A stretch of DNA of 31,902 nucleotides from Paramecium sonneborni. Its lineage: Eukaryota > Ciliophora > Oligohymenophorea > Peniculida > Parameciidae. Below the pieces are notes generated by a model. The model had not been told where the DNA came from. It did no database searches and was given only the letters and a program-made list of their open reading frames with translations. The stretch is from NCBI GenBank assembly GCA_905182985.1, contig CAJJDN010000143.1, positions 1 through 31,902 of the forward strand, in the 5' to 3' direction. Positions 10,234 to 21,832 of this stretch are shown here, in pieces (positions within the stretch are counted from its first letter, which is position 1; every line of letters begins with the position of its first letter). The position numbers and the translations under genes were made by a program.

Positions 10234-13200
10234 TCAAAAATCCAACTCTTCAGATGCAGTTATGTTTTCGAATAAGGGTTTAACTATTTTGATGACTAAA
10301 ATTTTACAAAATTATTCGTAAATTTTTTGAGCTTCTGGATTTAAAGTTTAATAAATTGTAAAATATTTGATTGACTCTTAGTATCTTTCTAATTTATATA
10401 GCAATTAGCCTTGAAAAATTAATTATTAATCTACCTTTTTTTAAAATTGCTTCCTCATAAAATAATTTGTAATTTATGAGTTGATCATAGCAAGCAATTG
10501 ATTCTTCATAATTCTCTAAAATTTCTAATGTTTCACCTAAAATAATTATTTAAGATTAACATTTAGCAAATTATGATCTTCTATGGTTAGGGTCTAATTA
10601 TGAAGCTTTGTCAAAACATTCATAAGCTTCTTATATTTTATTCAAATTAAATAAAGTCACACCTTATGATTATTAATGGTAATTTATAACCTTTATTAAA
10701 ATATGGATCTCTACTCTTAGGAAAAATTTTAATAGCTTAATCAAAACAAACAATTGCATCCTCATATTGCTACAATTTATCTAAAGCAAGACCTAAAATT
10801 AGATTTAAAAACTACATTTATTAATATATGCCATAATATCAAAAGGTTTGATTTCAATTGCTTTATCAAAATAAGGAAGAGCTTCTCTAAATTTATTTAA
10901 TTAAAGTAATGCTGTTCCTAAAACTACAAATAAGAATTCACCTTTATTAAAATAAGCCAAATAGTGTGTTGGATTTAATTCAATAGTTTTATCAAATAAT
11001 TTGATAGCATCATCATGCTACTTATATATATCTAGATAACTCCTTAAATTATGAATTTTATCACTAACCTTTATAATTATAGGCTTAATCAAAATTTGGA
11101 TCAAATTTAATTGCCAAATCAAATTAAAATAGCGCTTCTTCATTATATTTTTGATCAAATAATCGCAAACCTTTTATACAATTTTAGATAAACCTTTCTA
11201 GAAATATGCGAGGCTTATTTTAGAATCAGTCGAAATTATTTCATCAAAGCAAGCTAAAGAAATTTTAAAGTCATCTATAAAATCACAATTTTATAATAAT
11301 TAATCTATAACTATATCTAAAAAATATTTATTGTAATACCTCTTTAACAATTTGCAACTTAGTTTTATTTATCTAATTTTAGTACTTAATTATAACATTT
11401 TAATGCTTTGAGATATTTCTTTTAATTAAATAAAGCCATTCCTAAAAAATCTTATCTAATTAATTACCTTTATAAAGGTATGCAAATACATTATTTGGAT
11501 CCAATTTTATAGAATTGTCAAAATGGATCACACCTTTTTAATATTCTTTTAATTCAAGTAAAGTCCTACCTATAATTATAATTTTGTATTGTACCAATAG
11601 TAAATTGTGCTTTTGGATTATCAGGAATAAACTTTATAAAATTTTCAAGGTTTAATAAAGCTTCTTCATATCGATATAATTCAAATAATGAAAGTCCTAA
11701 GAGTAAAAATACTTAAAATACCTAAATATAATTATATATATGGAAATTTTGAGTCTTATATTTTTGCTTTTTATAGGAACTCTGTTGCCTCTTAGTATTG
11801 GTGTAAATGATATAAGCACAACCCTAATAAATAGAAATTTATTATAACCTAGATGGTGATTTGAAAAACTTGAATTTGGATCCATTTAAATCGAAGTGTT
11901 AAAATAAACTAGTGCGTGTTGATATTGTTGTTAGAACTCTAAGGTGAGTCCTTATAATTAATAGTTTTTTAACCTTTAAGAGAATAACCAAGTGGGTTCT
12001 AATGATCTATTTCTATAATTTTATCGAACTATTTCATTGCTTCCTCATATTTATTCATCATATTTAATATTAATCCTTAAAATTAGAAAAAAAAAACCTT
12101 TGCCTTAATAGGCTTTCACACTCTAAAAATCTTATTCAATTATTTCATCAAATATTTAGAGAGCTTCATCATATAGTTTTAAAGTAAATAAAATATTGCC
12201 TTAATTAATAATTTCTAAAGTACCTTTGTAAATTTTAAACTCTAAGTTTTAAGGGCTAAGATTAATAGCTTAATCTACTGAAACTATAGCTTAATGAAAA
12301 TTTCCTAAATAGAATAAAGCTTATCCTAAAATTGAAAATAAAGCTAAATACCTTTTAAGTAATAAGTATTCGAACATGATGTATTTTCTATTATAGCTTT
12401 GTCAAATTAAATTATTGCCTCTTCATATTTTCCCAATCCAAATAGTGCAGATCCTAAGCTAAAATAAAAATTCATACCATATTCATAAGCATCTACTTCT
12501 TCTCCATGATTTAAGGCTTTATCAAAGCTTATAATAGCTTCGTCATATCTCTGTAATTAGCTTAACACACTCCCTATTACTGATTATATAAATCAAACCT
12601 TAAGCAACGTAGGCTTAAGAAAAATTTGAACTTAGATTTATTGCTTAATCAAAATAAGGCAAGGCTTCTTCATATCTCTCTAAGATTTTTAAACACATTC
12701 CTATAAAATCAAATAATTCAAACCCTTAAGGTAATAGGCTATTTCTTTCGTTCCACCAAAAGCAAAAAAATTATCTAAATAAGTAAGGGCTTCTTCGATA
12801 TTATTTTACATTGCTAGCATTATACCTTTAATTCTGTAAATCTTAAATACCTTAATTAAGATATGGCTACATATCTGATGGAAATAGAGAAATATATTAA
12901 TCATAACAGGCTGAAGATTTATTATATTCTTACAACTTATCTAAACAAACACCTAAAAAGTTACTAACAAATATTCTACATTTATTAAAAAATGCTACAT
13001 GATTCTCTGAATCTAATTCTAAAACTTTGTTATAACTTTTCATAGCGTCCTCAAATTCATCGAAATAAAATAATGCATTTCCTATTTATATATTAATATT
13101 AATTACCTTTTAATAAATGCAAGATATAGCATTATGGATCTAACTTGATAGCTTTATCAAAATAATATATTGCATCAGCAAAATCCTAATAATTATGTAA

Positions 13201-13799
13201 GATTTTACCTCATCTTGAAGAAATATTTTTCCTAAAATCATAAAAGCAATATTATTATAAGGGTCAACTTCAAGGGCTTCGTAAAAATATTCTATTGATT
13301 CTTTGTATTTTCCTTAAAGATTTAACTTTTATCCTAAAAAATCTATAATATCATTAAACCTTTAATAACTAAATGCATGGAATAATATTTTGAATCAATT
13401 ATCTTTTCTTCGTTTTCTTCAATAGATTCAAGAAATTTCTCAAATATATTTATTTCATAACCTATTAAATGAGATTATTATTACATTAGTTATTAAGGAA
13501 AAATTGATTTTGATATGATAAATTAGTTATCTAATAGCATTCTTATAAAGCGTATTCTGGTTCATTTATTTATTTTAAGTAAAAACCTATTTAGTATGTT
13601 GATCAAACCATTTGTTAATACTAAAATTGTCATCATGATGTTGAACAATTTCATTGATTAAATATTTTGAATCAATTATCTTTTCTTCGTTTTCTTCAAT
13701 AGATTCAAGAAATTTCTCAAATATATTTATTTAAATAAGAATTGAATCAAATAGTATATTCAGATTAAATATGCTATCAAAATAATAATAATATTTCAT
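10234..13799 (-). CDS. large TPR-repeat protein, about 24 TPRs
   Basis: About 24 consecutive 34-residue TPRs are readable, such as LGKYEEAIIQFDKAI and LNKFREALPYFDKAI, preceded by a charged N-terminal region and followed by a 24-residue tail ending at TGA 10234-10236. Proposed start ATG is 13797-13799. About 25 introns of 22-28 nt (for example 10410-10434, 10537-10560, 10663-10690, 10793-10815, 13334-13359) lie mostly in phase 1 right after the Lys-Gly that closes each repeat. About eight end in AAG rather than TAG. Two frame breaks remain after splicing: at the first intron (near 13609) and in a repeat near 11018-11030, where one base seems lost. Without these it would encode about 985 codons. 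TPR arrays bind partner proteins; no catalytic domain is present. It may be a live gene with sequence errors or a young pseudogene. Confidence 0.8.
13384..13732. repeat. 72-bp perfect direct repeat
   Basis: Bases 13384-13455 recur identically at 13661-13732. On the minus strand both encode the charged segment IFEKFLESIEENEEKIIDSK of the TPR protein, so a 277-bp unit has been duplicated inside the N-terminal part of the gene. The flanks have already diverged, or the repeat was trimmed by conversion. Confidence 0.85.
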
Positions 13800-15650
13800 T
13801 AGATATTACATTTATAGCAAAAGACCAAAAATCTTCTAAAACAACTTTTACCTGGATTAAAAAGAATTAAATTATTATCTTTCTGGCTATTATTTAAAAT
13901 TTAAAATGAATCCTGAATAACTTCTCTCAATGATCTTAAATAATTTTTATTAATTTCATCAATATTGTTTTCAAAACAGTTTAACACAATTATATCATTA
14001 ATTCCCTTTTGTCAATAAATACCGTCTGCATAATGAATAAATTATTTTTCTGTTTGAGATATTTATTCTACCTCTATTTTTAATTTTAACAATTGTGTTG
14101 ATATGTCTTATTCATCAAATCTTTGTATTATTTAAAATGGTGCTTATTTTTCTTCTTTTTCCCTATCAGCATAAGAAATTGCTTTTATTTTTGTAACACA
14201 AACAAAAGTTATCAATTTTTTCTTTTTTTTTTTGTTAAAATATTATTCTAGACAAAAATGGAGAACATTTAATATTATTTAAATAATTGAACCTATATAA
14301 GGAAAAGAATTTAAGATCTTTAAAGTTGATTGTGCAACTTAATTCAATTGTGATGCAGCTATTTAAATAATAGTTTCAACAGCATTTTCATAATTAAATT
14401 AAATTTATTGATATAATAGAGCATGCATCAAAAAATCAAATTAATCTAAAGAAAAATAACAAAAAATAGAATCATTAGATTTTTTAAATTGATTCTTCTT
14501 ATTTATTCATCTCATTTTGATTTTTTAACTGACAGATTTCTTTATTTGTTTAAATCATCATGCTTCGATTTTCATAATCTTTTCTTCTATTTATTCTTAA
14601 TAATTAGAGATTTTTTTTGTTTCTTTTTTCATTAAAATTAAACCCTAAAGAATCATGTAAATGATATGATCTATTTTAATTTATTAATTTATTAAAATCT
14701 TTTGAACTTGGATACCATATGGATTGAAAAAGAAATATTTCTTTTTGAGTTTATTCTTCCTCTAATTAAATTTAATTTTAATCAATCTTTCCCAGTTGTA
14801 TAAAAATGACATCTTTTAGAAAAATGATATTTAGCTATGATTAAATTTTCTTCTCCATCTTTGATATTTGCCTAAATCCAAAATAATTACAGCTATTGTA
14901 ATTATTTAAATTAAGCTCTATTCATATATGCATCTGATATATTGGGATCTAATTAAATCGATTTCTTATAGGCCTTGATTGCTTCAATCTTTTTATTGAG
15001 AGTCTTATAAAAAATAGCTAAATCATATATATCAAAATTACCTCTATTCTTATATGAAGTAGCTGAAGTTGAATCAAGTAAAATAGAGTAATTAGAATCT
15101 TCGAAAGCTTCTTCATTATTGTTTATATCTTTAAATAGGATAGCTATTTAAAGAATTATTAGGTACCTCTGTTCTTAATGCAATGCATTTTAACGATTAA
15201 ATTTAATTGATGTATTATATTTCTTATATGCTTCTTCTTGTCTACCTAAATCCGAAAGTAAATCAGCTATAAATAAAATATTATTTACCTTTTTATAAAT
15301 ACGCTGATGAATCTTTATTATTTTATATTATGATTGTTTTTGAGATTGTTAAGTACTAAGAACTCCTAAACCATCAATTTAAACCATAAATATTTCATGC
15401 CTAACAAATACTTAGCATTAAAATATTTCAAAGTGATTCCTTACTAAAATATTTTGATATATCATGATCAATACAATCTATATTTATTAATGATTATTCA
15501 ATACTTTATTCATTTATTTAATCTTAATTAAAATCTTCGCTTTTACTTTGATTGAATCTTTCAGTACTTAGCCATCAATTTTTTTTTTTGAATTCATATC
15601 TATTTTCAACCTTATAAGAATTTAAGGAAGAGCAACACAATGAGCTAAAT
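13796..15650 (-). pseudogene. decayed TPR gene with separate C-terminal region
   Basis: The upstream part holds TPRs (DLGRQEEAYKKYNTSIKFN; KKIEAIKAYKKSIQLDPN) with introns of 19-24 nt between repeats. Downstream is a long non-TPR region: an acidic/Gln linker, a hydrophobic stretch (NSFPYIGSIIQIILNVLHF), a Lys run, then ITFVCVTKIKAISYADREKE and NDIIVLNCFENNIDEIN. Breaks: frame change in a TPR near 15176-15181, a shift in an A-run near 14479-14486, TGA at 14012-14014, and no clean N-terminus. The terminal TGA (13796-13798) overlaps the ATG of the next TPR gene. I do not recognise the C-terminal region; it may be a ciliate-specific domain attached to TPRs. Confidence 0.7.
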
Positions 15651-15762
15651 GAATAGGATTTATTTATATTAAGTTTTAATGTTCTATTTTTATTAATTTA
15701 ATTAACTATACTTATGGTATAGTATCAATCCCAAAATATTATTTTATTATTAATTACTTAAA

Positions 15763-16212
15763 TCATTACTTATTTTCACAGTATTGCAGTTAAATAAAAC
15801 GTCCACCTTGATCTAAATTTAGAATTATTTATTTAGAGTTATCTTAATTCATAACATTTAATTTAACCATTAAATTAACACTTTGAAGGCAAACATAAAG
15901 AAAAAAGTTAAGTTCAATAATTCTGTCTAATTTCATATTGAATTGTACCTGAACTTCTAGGATGGTAAATATTATTTGTATTTTATTTAAACATATTAAA
16001 ATATCAAAGCCAAATGAATTAATCTTTCCAATTTCTCTTTGTTGGTCTTGCACAACAGCAACAAGGTTTTATTTTAAAATCTTCCACCATCGTCTTATTG
16101 AGACAAGACTGAATGGTTTAGCTTCGTCCTCTTCATCCACATTTGTATTTTTGGTTACTTTGGCTAAATTTGATAAGGGGGTTAAGAAATATGCTTTAGG
16201 GTGGTGATTCAT
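15763..16212 (-). CDS. hypothetical 149-residue protein
   Basis: An uninterrupted 150-codon frame from ATG 16210-16212 to TGA 15763-15765. The N-terminal 65 residues have balanced composition, with an acidic stretch (NVDEEDEAKP) followed by SIRRWWKILKQNLVAVVQDQ. Glutamine is often CAA/CAG here and G+C is higher than in neighbours, which supports coding. The C-terminal half is more hydrophobic and less certain; a small intron could be hidden near residues 60-75. No domain recognised. Confidence 0.6.
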
Positions 16213-17124
16213 GAATATAATTGGATATGGAAAATATTACAATTAAAAAATTCTTTTGATAAAGAAAGAAAAAATTGAGAAAGTTTGTAATGAAATAATA
16301 CGTCATTGAGGAACAAAAACTAATTTTGGCATAAACAAAGTACTAAATAAATTTAGAGTTCATTTATTTTTTCTATAATTTGAACTTTTTCATCATTATT
16401 GAAATAAATAAAAATAGAAAAATATTAAAATATAAAATGAAAAAGTATTTCTTTGATTGTTAAAGAATACTCCAATAAAAACTTTTAGGTATGGATATTT
16501 CTTTTTTAAACCACATAACATAAGTCTTGTAATATTTGATTAGTTATTTCATACTTGGGGTATTATTTGATGTTTCAATAAATTAATATATAAAAACTTA
16601 TCAAATACCTATTACTATTCGATGAAATATACTTTTCTTCTAATTCATAACCTAAAATTTTAAAGAAAATTCAAATCCCTTCTATAAAAATTTTTATTTA
16701 AAAAATATTATTTTAATATAGTTTTCTTCATCTCAAGTTTAATTGTATTTTTAGCTATTTTGGATAAATTATGAGATAAAAATACTATATGAAATTTTGA
16801 TGCTATGAACTTTTATATTTGGTATATCATTATGTATTCATAATATTCATTTTCTACATTAATCTATTGCTAATATAATATTTTTGTTAATGGACAGATG
16901 TAAAAATGATTATTAATTTATCATAAATAAAATTTCGATAATCTATAATCTTTCTCAAATTTCAATATATAAATATTCATATATTATTTAAATTGAGTCA
17001 TATTACTTTAATTAAAAGTAATAAATTCTAATTTAATATATATTAATTAATGACGGATTATCAATATTTAATAATCAGATTAAATCAGATGTGGTGATTC
17101 ATTAATTAAAGATTTTCAACTAAA
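16213..17124. other. intergenic, no clear gene
   Basis: Divergent spacer between the minus-strand 149-aa gene and the plus-strand membrane gene; promoters of both should lie here, but no motif can be named. A minus-strand stretch without TGA runs from roughly 16560 to the ATG at 16212. Its product is low-complexity and hydrophobic, so I do not call it. Confidence 0.4.
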
Positions 17125-17922
17125 ATGAGTTTAAATTTTGAACACGCTAATGCACAAATTTCATTAGAGGAAAATGGAGAGAAATAAAGTACTAAAAGTT
17201 ACTCATTAAATTTTTAAAATTAGAGCTTATTGTACAATCATTTTTATAATGAACATAAACTTAAAAAATTCATTATTGCTTTCTTTATTCTAGTGATTGT
17301 TATCAATTTTTTTTGCAATTTATCATTATTGATTGCAAATTTTCAAACTTAAGAGATAATCGAAGAATATTATTATTTACCATTTCATGAATTAGATTTT
17401 TGGGGGGCATTTCTATTTGCCTTGAGTGAGGGTTGTGTTCTCATATTAACAGGCATAGTGACATTAGATTCCATCAAGATATATTTAATAATAATTAATA
17501 TAGGAGGAACTTTGATAGCTTTGGTATTATTTGTATTCAATCCTGAATTTTTTGAACCTGCTTCTCATTGGATAGAATACACTGTTTAATTACTTCTAAC
17601 ATTAACAGATTTTTTATTCATTTTTCAATTAGATAAAACATCCTTAATGTACAAATATAGATATTGTGAATCATTCATAATTATAGTTACATTTATTATG
17701 GCATTCATTAAACTACTTGTTTATGGGGAAGTTATTCCAACTAATAATGATGCAGAAAGATAAGCTCATTATTTAGAGTATAGTGGCGAAATGATAAATG
17801 ATTGTTTTGCAATTTTTTTCATGGTTTGTTAATTAAACAAAGAAAATTTCGATATCTTGTAAACTATGTAGATTCAACTTGATCAACTATTAGAATTGAA
17901 TGGAATTACCCCTATAAAATGA
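17125..17922 (+). CDS. multi-pass membrane protein, 265 aa
   Basis: One intact exon from ATG 17125 to TGA 17920-17922. A hydrophilic N-terminal tail of about 45 residues is followed by five or six hydrophobic segments, including KKFIIAFFILVIVINFFCNL (about 46-70), FWGAFLFALSEGCVLILTGI (about 90-110), IYLIIINIGGTLIALVLFVF (about 115-135), a segment near 145-165, one near 178-198, and a shorter one near 222-235. The C-terminal tail is short and polar. No pore signature, enzyme motif or signal sequence is seen. It resembles the many uncharacterised small polytopic proteins of ciliates. No frame damage. Confidence 0.85.
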
Positions 17923-18132
17923 TTGATATATATTACATTAGATCAAGATTAAAATAATAATATAATATTAATTACTATTAAAGCAGTTAATAATTGGTAT
18001 AATACGAAAAGCTTAGACCTAATTTAATCGAATCCTCTTGATGATCTGCTAATTAATCTAAATTTAATTATCATTTTACTTAGCGAAAGGGCCTTTAATG
18101 TCTTGATCAAACAATATTTTTTTATTTTTTGT

Positions 18133-18645
18133 TCATTATATTGATACTGTAAATTTGATAACCACATAAAAACGTATCTCTATTTTAACCAGAATGCCGT
18201 ATTAATTTGATACAACAATTATTTATTATTCATAGTCATAATTTGATATAGCAATTATCTATTATTCATAGCTATTCTAAAGTTTTAAAAATTTTTGTAA
18301 GATTAGAAATATCGTAATTTAATTATTCATCCAACAAAGAATCAAATAACTTAATTGAATTTTTATTAATGCATTCTATTTGCATTGATTGTAAATGCAA
18401 TTTTTAATAAACTCTTCTTATTTAAAAATTAATCTCTTAATATTGTTTCAATTCCACAAAAAATAAATCTTTCACTTTTTTAATATCGATTTCTTCTCCA
18501 AATAAAGTGATAAAACTACTTTGAATGTATAAAATCTCTTGATATCATCTCTATCATTATAATTTATCTGAAAATATAATTCTTTACCTTCGATGCACCA
18601 CATAACCATCTATAATACTACTATTTAACCTAACTTAGGATTAAC
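18133..18645 (-). pseudogene. broken gene, unidentified
   Basis: Two protein-like minus-strand frames abut. The first (IVVLQMVMWCIEGKELYFQ, then YNDRDDIKRFYTFKVVL) runs into TGA near 18475. The second (FFVELKQYQEINFQIRRVYQ, then NKNSIKLFDSLLDEQLNYDI) continues to TGA 18133-18135. A single frameshift around 18490-18530 would join them. The C-terminal part contains a 12-residue tandem repeat (YEQQIIAIS / YEQQIIVVS). No domain recognised. It may originally have been one gene with the fragments at 18915-19570. Confidence 0.5.
18205..18276. repeat. 36-bp tandem duplication
   Basis: Units 18205-18240 and 18241-18276 share about 85 percent identity. The unit is exactly 12 codons, so the minus-strand frame is preserved through both copies. 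Confidence 0.75.
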
Positions 18646-18914
18646 TACTCAACATTATTTCATCGCTTTTATTTATTTATTGATTACCATATTTTCCTAG
18701 ACTAAGATTATTAGATCATTCTAATTATAGCTTAATAAAGATCTAATAAATTTGTTTTTTCTATTTGCCTATTTTTATAGAACTATTTTGAGCTGTGTGG
18801 GGTCTTTCTATAAAATATTTTTAGATTACATCAGGTTTTTTATTTATTATTATTTATCAATTTAAACTAGTAATTAAAATTGCTATATTCAAGATTTTAA
18901 GAATAAATATTTTA

Positions 18915-19331
18915 TCAAATATATTCAAGTGTTAATTATTATTATTGATAATAGAATGATATTCTGTTTTATTAAGCTTTTCGAAACTTTAATAGTTTAT
19001 ATCTGAGGTTGAAATATCTTTTTCCTAAAGCATACCTTCTAGTAGTGCAATAAAATCCAATACTTTTATGTAATACTATTATGAATAAGAAGTTTGATTT
19101 AAAGAAATTTTGAATAATTATATATAAAAATACAAAAGACTCAGAATAATAGAGCTCAACAATTCGTTCCTTTGTATATCCACCTATTCCTACTTATTCA
19201 AAAAAGTAGAGCGCTTTAAGTGTCTTATCTTACCCGAGTTTCTTAGATTTATCTGACAATTATTAAAATTTCTTTCTCTTTCGCCTAGCATTTTTAAGGG
19301 AATCAATGTATTGTTTTAGGTTAGACCCCAT
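18915..19331 (-). CDS. hypothetical 138-residue protein or gene fragment
   Basis: An uninterrupted frame from ATG 19329-19331 to TGA 18915-18917. It is strongly basic at the start (YIDSLKNARRKRKKFQQLSD), then TLKALYFFEQVGIGGYTKER, a hydrophobic stretch (SFVFLYIIIQNFF) and a basic tail. The good frame extends about 50 nt upstream of this ATG (SLSQDRYEGIIKMG), and more coding-like sequence lies further up in another frame, so the gene is probably longer and broken. Family unknown. Confidence 0.5.
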
Positions 19332-19344
19332 CTTAATTATCCCT

Positions 19345-19570
19345 TCATATCTATCTTAGGATAAGGAATAATTAAATTTAACAATATCATAAAAATATCA
19401 GTATTAAAGCTTTTGCATTATGATGCCCTTTGAAAGTGAAAATAATGCAATTACAATTTTTTGGTAATCCTTGTTATTCTTATTTCTGTTATTGCTTCAA
19501 CAAATTTTATATATATATCTTTTTTTGATGAAAAGGTTTTACAATCTCTTTAATTTTCGATATTTTTAAG
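19345..19570 (-). pseudogene. coding-like fragment upstream of 18915-19331
   Basis: Minus-strand frame reading CKTFSSKKDIYIKFVEAITE and LHYFHFQRASQCKSFNTDI. It flows in a different frame into the start of the 138-residue frame, so a one- or two-base shift near 19345-19390 would fuse them. I infer they are parts of one damaged gene. No domain recognised. Confidence 0.4.
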
Positions 19571-19771
19571 ATTAGACTAAAATAAATGTCTCTAATTGTC
19601 AATATTTTTAGAGTGCTTCTTAACATTTCTTTATAATTAAGTTTAGATTATTATTTTAAGTGTTAAATATTTGTAAATTAAGAATATATCAATCAAATGG
19701 AAAAAATTTATTGTGTTCTGATAGAAAAATGATATGCTAGTTCTAAGTCTGCTCTTTAGCCAAACACTTAC

Positions 19772-21832
19772 ATGATATTTAAATTAAAATATGCAAAAAT
19801 CTTTTAATTCGAAGGTATTATATTATTAGGGAAAGAATATTTATTCGATAAAATTTAATTAGTCACTCAAACTTATTTTAAATCATCTGAGAGGGTTATG
19901 AGAAAGAATTAAAATACAAAATATGAATTTCACTTTGGTCTAAATGAATATTCAAAGAAATTTAATAATAGATCGCATAATAATTATAAGGTAGCAAATG
20001 GGTCAGTTTTATGGCGAAAATGTAAATTAAATTAATCAAAAATGATTGCCTATATTGATAAACTCTAAGATGTAATAAGAATGATGAATCAATTCGAAGC
20101 ACATAAATGTTAAGATTTGTTACTGACCGTTAATTGTGATCATAATTTTATATTTGAAATTTATTACATCATAAAATTTAGTCTTTTCCTTTATAAAATT
20201 GATTTAAGTTACTTACAGCATTTAGAATTTGATAAAGATTTAAATATTCATTCGTTTTCGAAAAATATAAATTAGATAATACCAAATAAAGCATTATCAT
20301 ATTATGTTATTGAACTTTACAACAATTCTAGAAAATTTAAGACTTTCACATAAATTAATCAAATATTAAAATAACTTAATAATAAATTACCAATAATTAT
20401 TTTATATTTCTGCTATACTTAACCATCTAAGTAGATTTTTAATTAACATAAATTTAATAAAATTTACATAACTTATGTATTTCTATTAAAATTAATAATA
20501 TTTTTTTTGATGATAATTGGTGGAACTATTAATTATTTATTTGGTGGAAAACCATTTCCTTTGAGAGTGAAGTTAAATAAAGTTGTTGGCTATTATTATT
20601 CAGAAGAAAAAGAACTTGTTTGGAATTAATGTGAAGTTTATGATGGAGAACAAACAGCAATTATTTATATTGAGCATCCATTATAATTCCACGCGAAGAA
20701 TGTGATTTAGCAATAACCTATAATGGAAATTTTTTAATTTAAGAAGGAAGACGAAAAAGTGATTGTAGATAAATTTAAAATAGAAAGAGTATAATACTTA
20801 AGTTATTTTAGTTTGACGAATTGGAAGTAAATTTAGATGAATATATTTTAAATTAAGAATTATGTTGATGAAACATAAATTGATTAAGAATTATCAGGAA
20901 AGACGTATTATAATATCAAAGCAAGAGTTATTTCCGTAGATCTTAAGAAAACAAAACCTTAATAAACTTAATAACTCTATTATAAAGTATAAATAGTTTA
21001 AGATATCACTTAACATGAATAGATACTTATGATTTTTGAAAATCAAATTCAGGAATTTTAATCTATTAATTTGAAAGCAGGAGGGAATTATATCTTTTAC
21101 AATATTTCAAATGGTATTTATTAGTATAACCCGGATCAATCAGTTGTCTTGTAACAAGAATAAAGGCTGTACGCTGGATTAAATACTAAAATACATCATA
21201 TAAAATAAGAATTAGACTTTGTTGATTTCAATTTAGTAAACTACCAAAATTGCTCTAAGTATTACAATTTTTTTGGTTATATTTTAAAAATAAAAGCTTC
21301 AAAAAACAAAGATCCCTAATATCAAATATTAACTCTTATTAGCATTTAAAAAGTAAAAGTATATGTATTAATTCCTCATATATTTTGTGAAAAAATACCT
21401 ATTCGAATTGAATAAGATTAAATTTACGGATTTAAAAATGTTAAAATTATAAAATATTCTTATCGGTATGTTCTTTTGTTTAATGGGTTCTCATCATTGA
21501 TTTAGAATTTAAATATTCTCTCTTAGAATAAATTTCTAAAACAGGACTTTTAAAAATATACAAAGCTTTAATTTTAAATGTAATGCAAAAGTCTAGAAGA
21601 TGTAAAAAGTGGATTTATTGATAAAGAATGTTACTATGTTAAAGCTAAGATAAAATCAATCCAAATAGAACCTAGTTAAAATACAGATTAAATCAATTTG
21701 ATTGTTGTATTTTAAAATACCAACAATTCAGAAATTATTGTAAGAGTTGATAGACATAAGCATATTGTAAAAATTTTAAGTAAAACATCATCTAAAATAA
21801 GGTGTGGATAAATTTATAACAGAAAGTCCTGA
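19772..21832 (+). CDS. large single-pass membrane protein, function unknown
   Basis: A 686-codon single-exon frame from ATG 19772 to TGA 21830-21832. An N-terminal region of about 230 residues is followed by one strong transmembrane segment (about 232-255, VFLLKLIIFFLMIIGGTINY). The remainder alternates short hydrophobic strands and polar turns (YYNIKARVISVDLKKTKP; KKVKVYVLIPHIFCEKIPI-like pattern), suggesting a beta-rich, possibly OB-fold-like region; that is only a guess. The TGA is probably not the original end: one extra A in the A-run at 21790-21799 shifts frame, and the alternative frame continues as KFITESPEKTFNIFTRLFYE to TGA 22014-22016. Upstream, an in-frame ATG at 19697 is separated by TGA 19730-19732. 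No homologue recognised. Confidence 0.75.

Noticed and set aside
15962..16207. Plus-strand 81-codon frame
   Set aside because: It is antisense to the 149-aa minus-strand gene, which has the more convincing composition.
21790..21832. Euplotes-style programmed +1 frameshifting at AAA-TAA
   Set aside because: That mechanism relies on TAA/TAG as stops; here TAA is read as Gln, so the site does not fit. A simple A-run length error is more likely.
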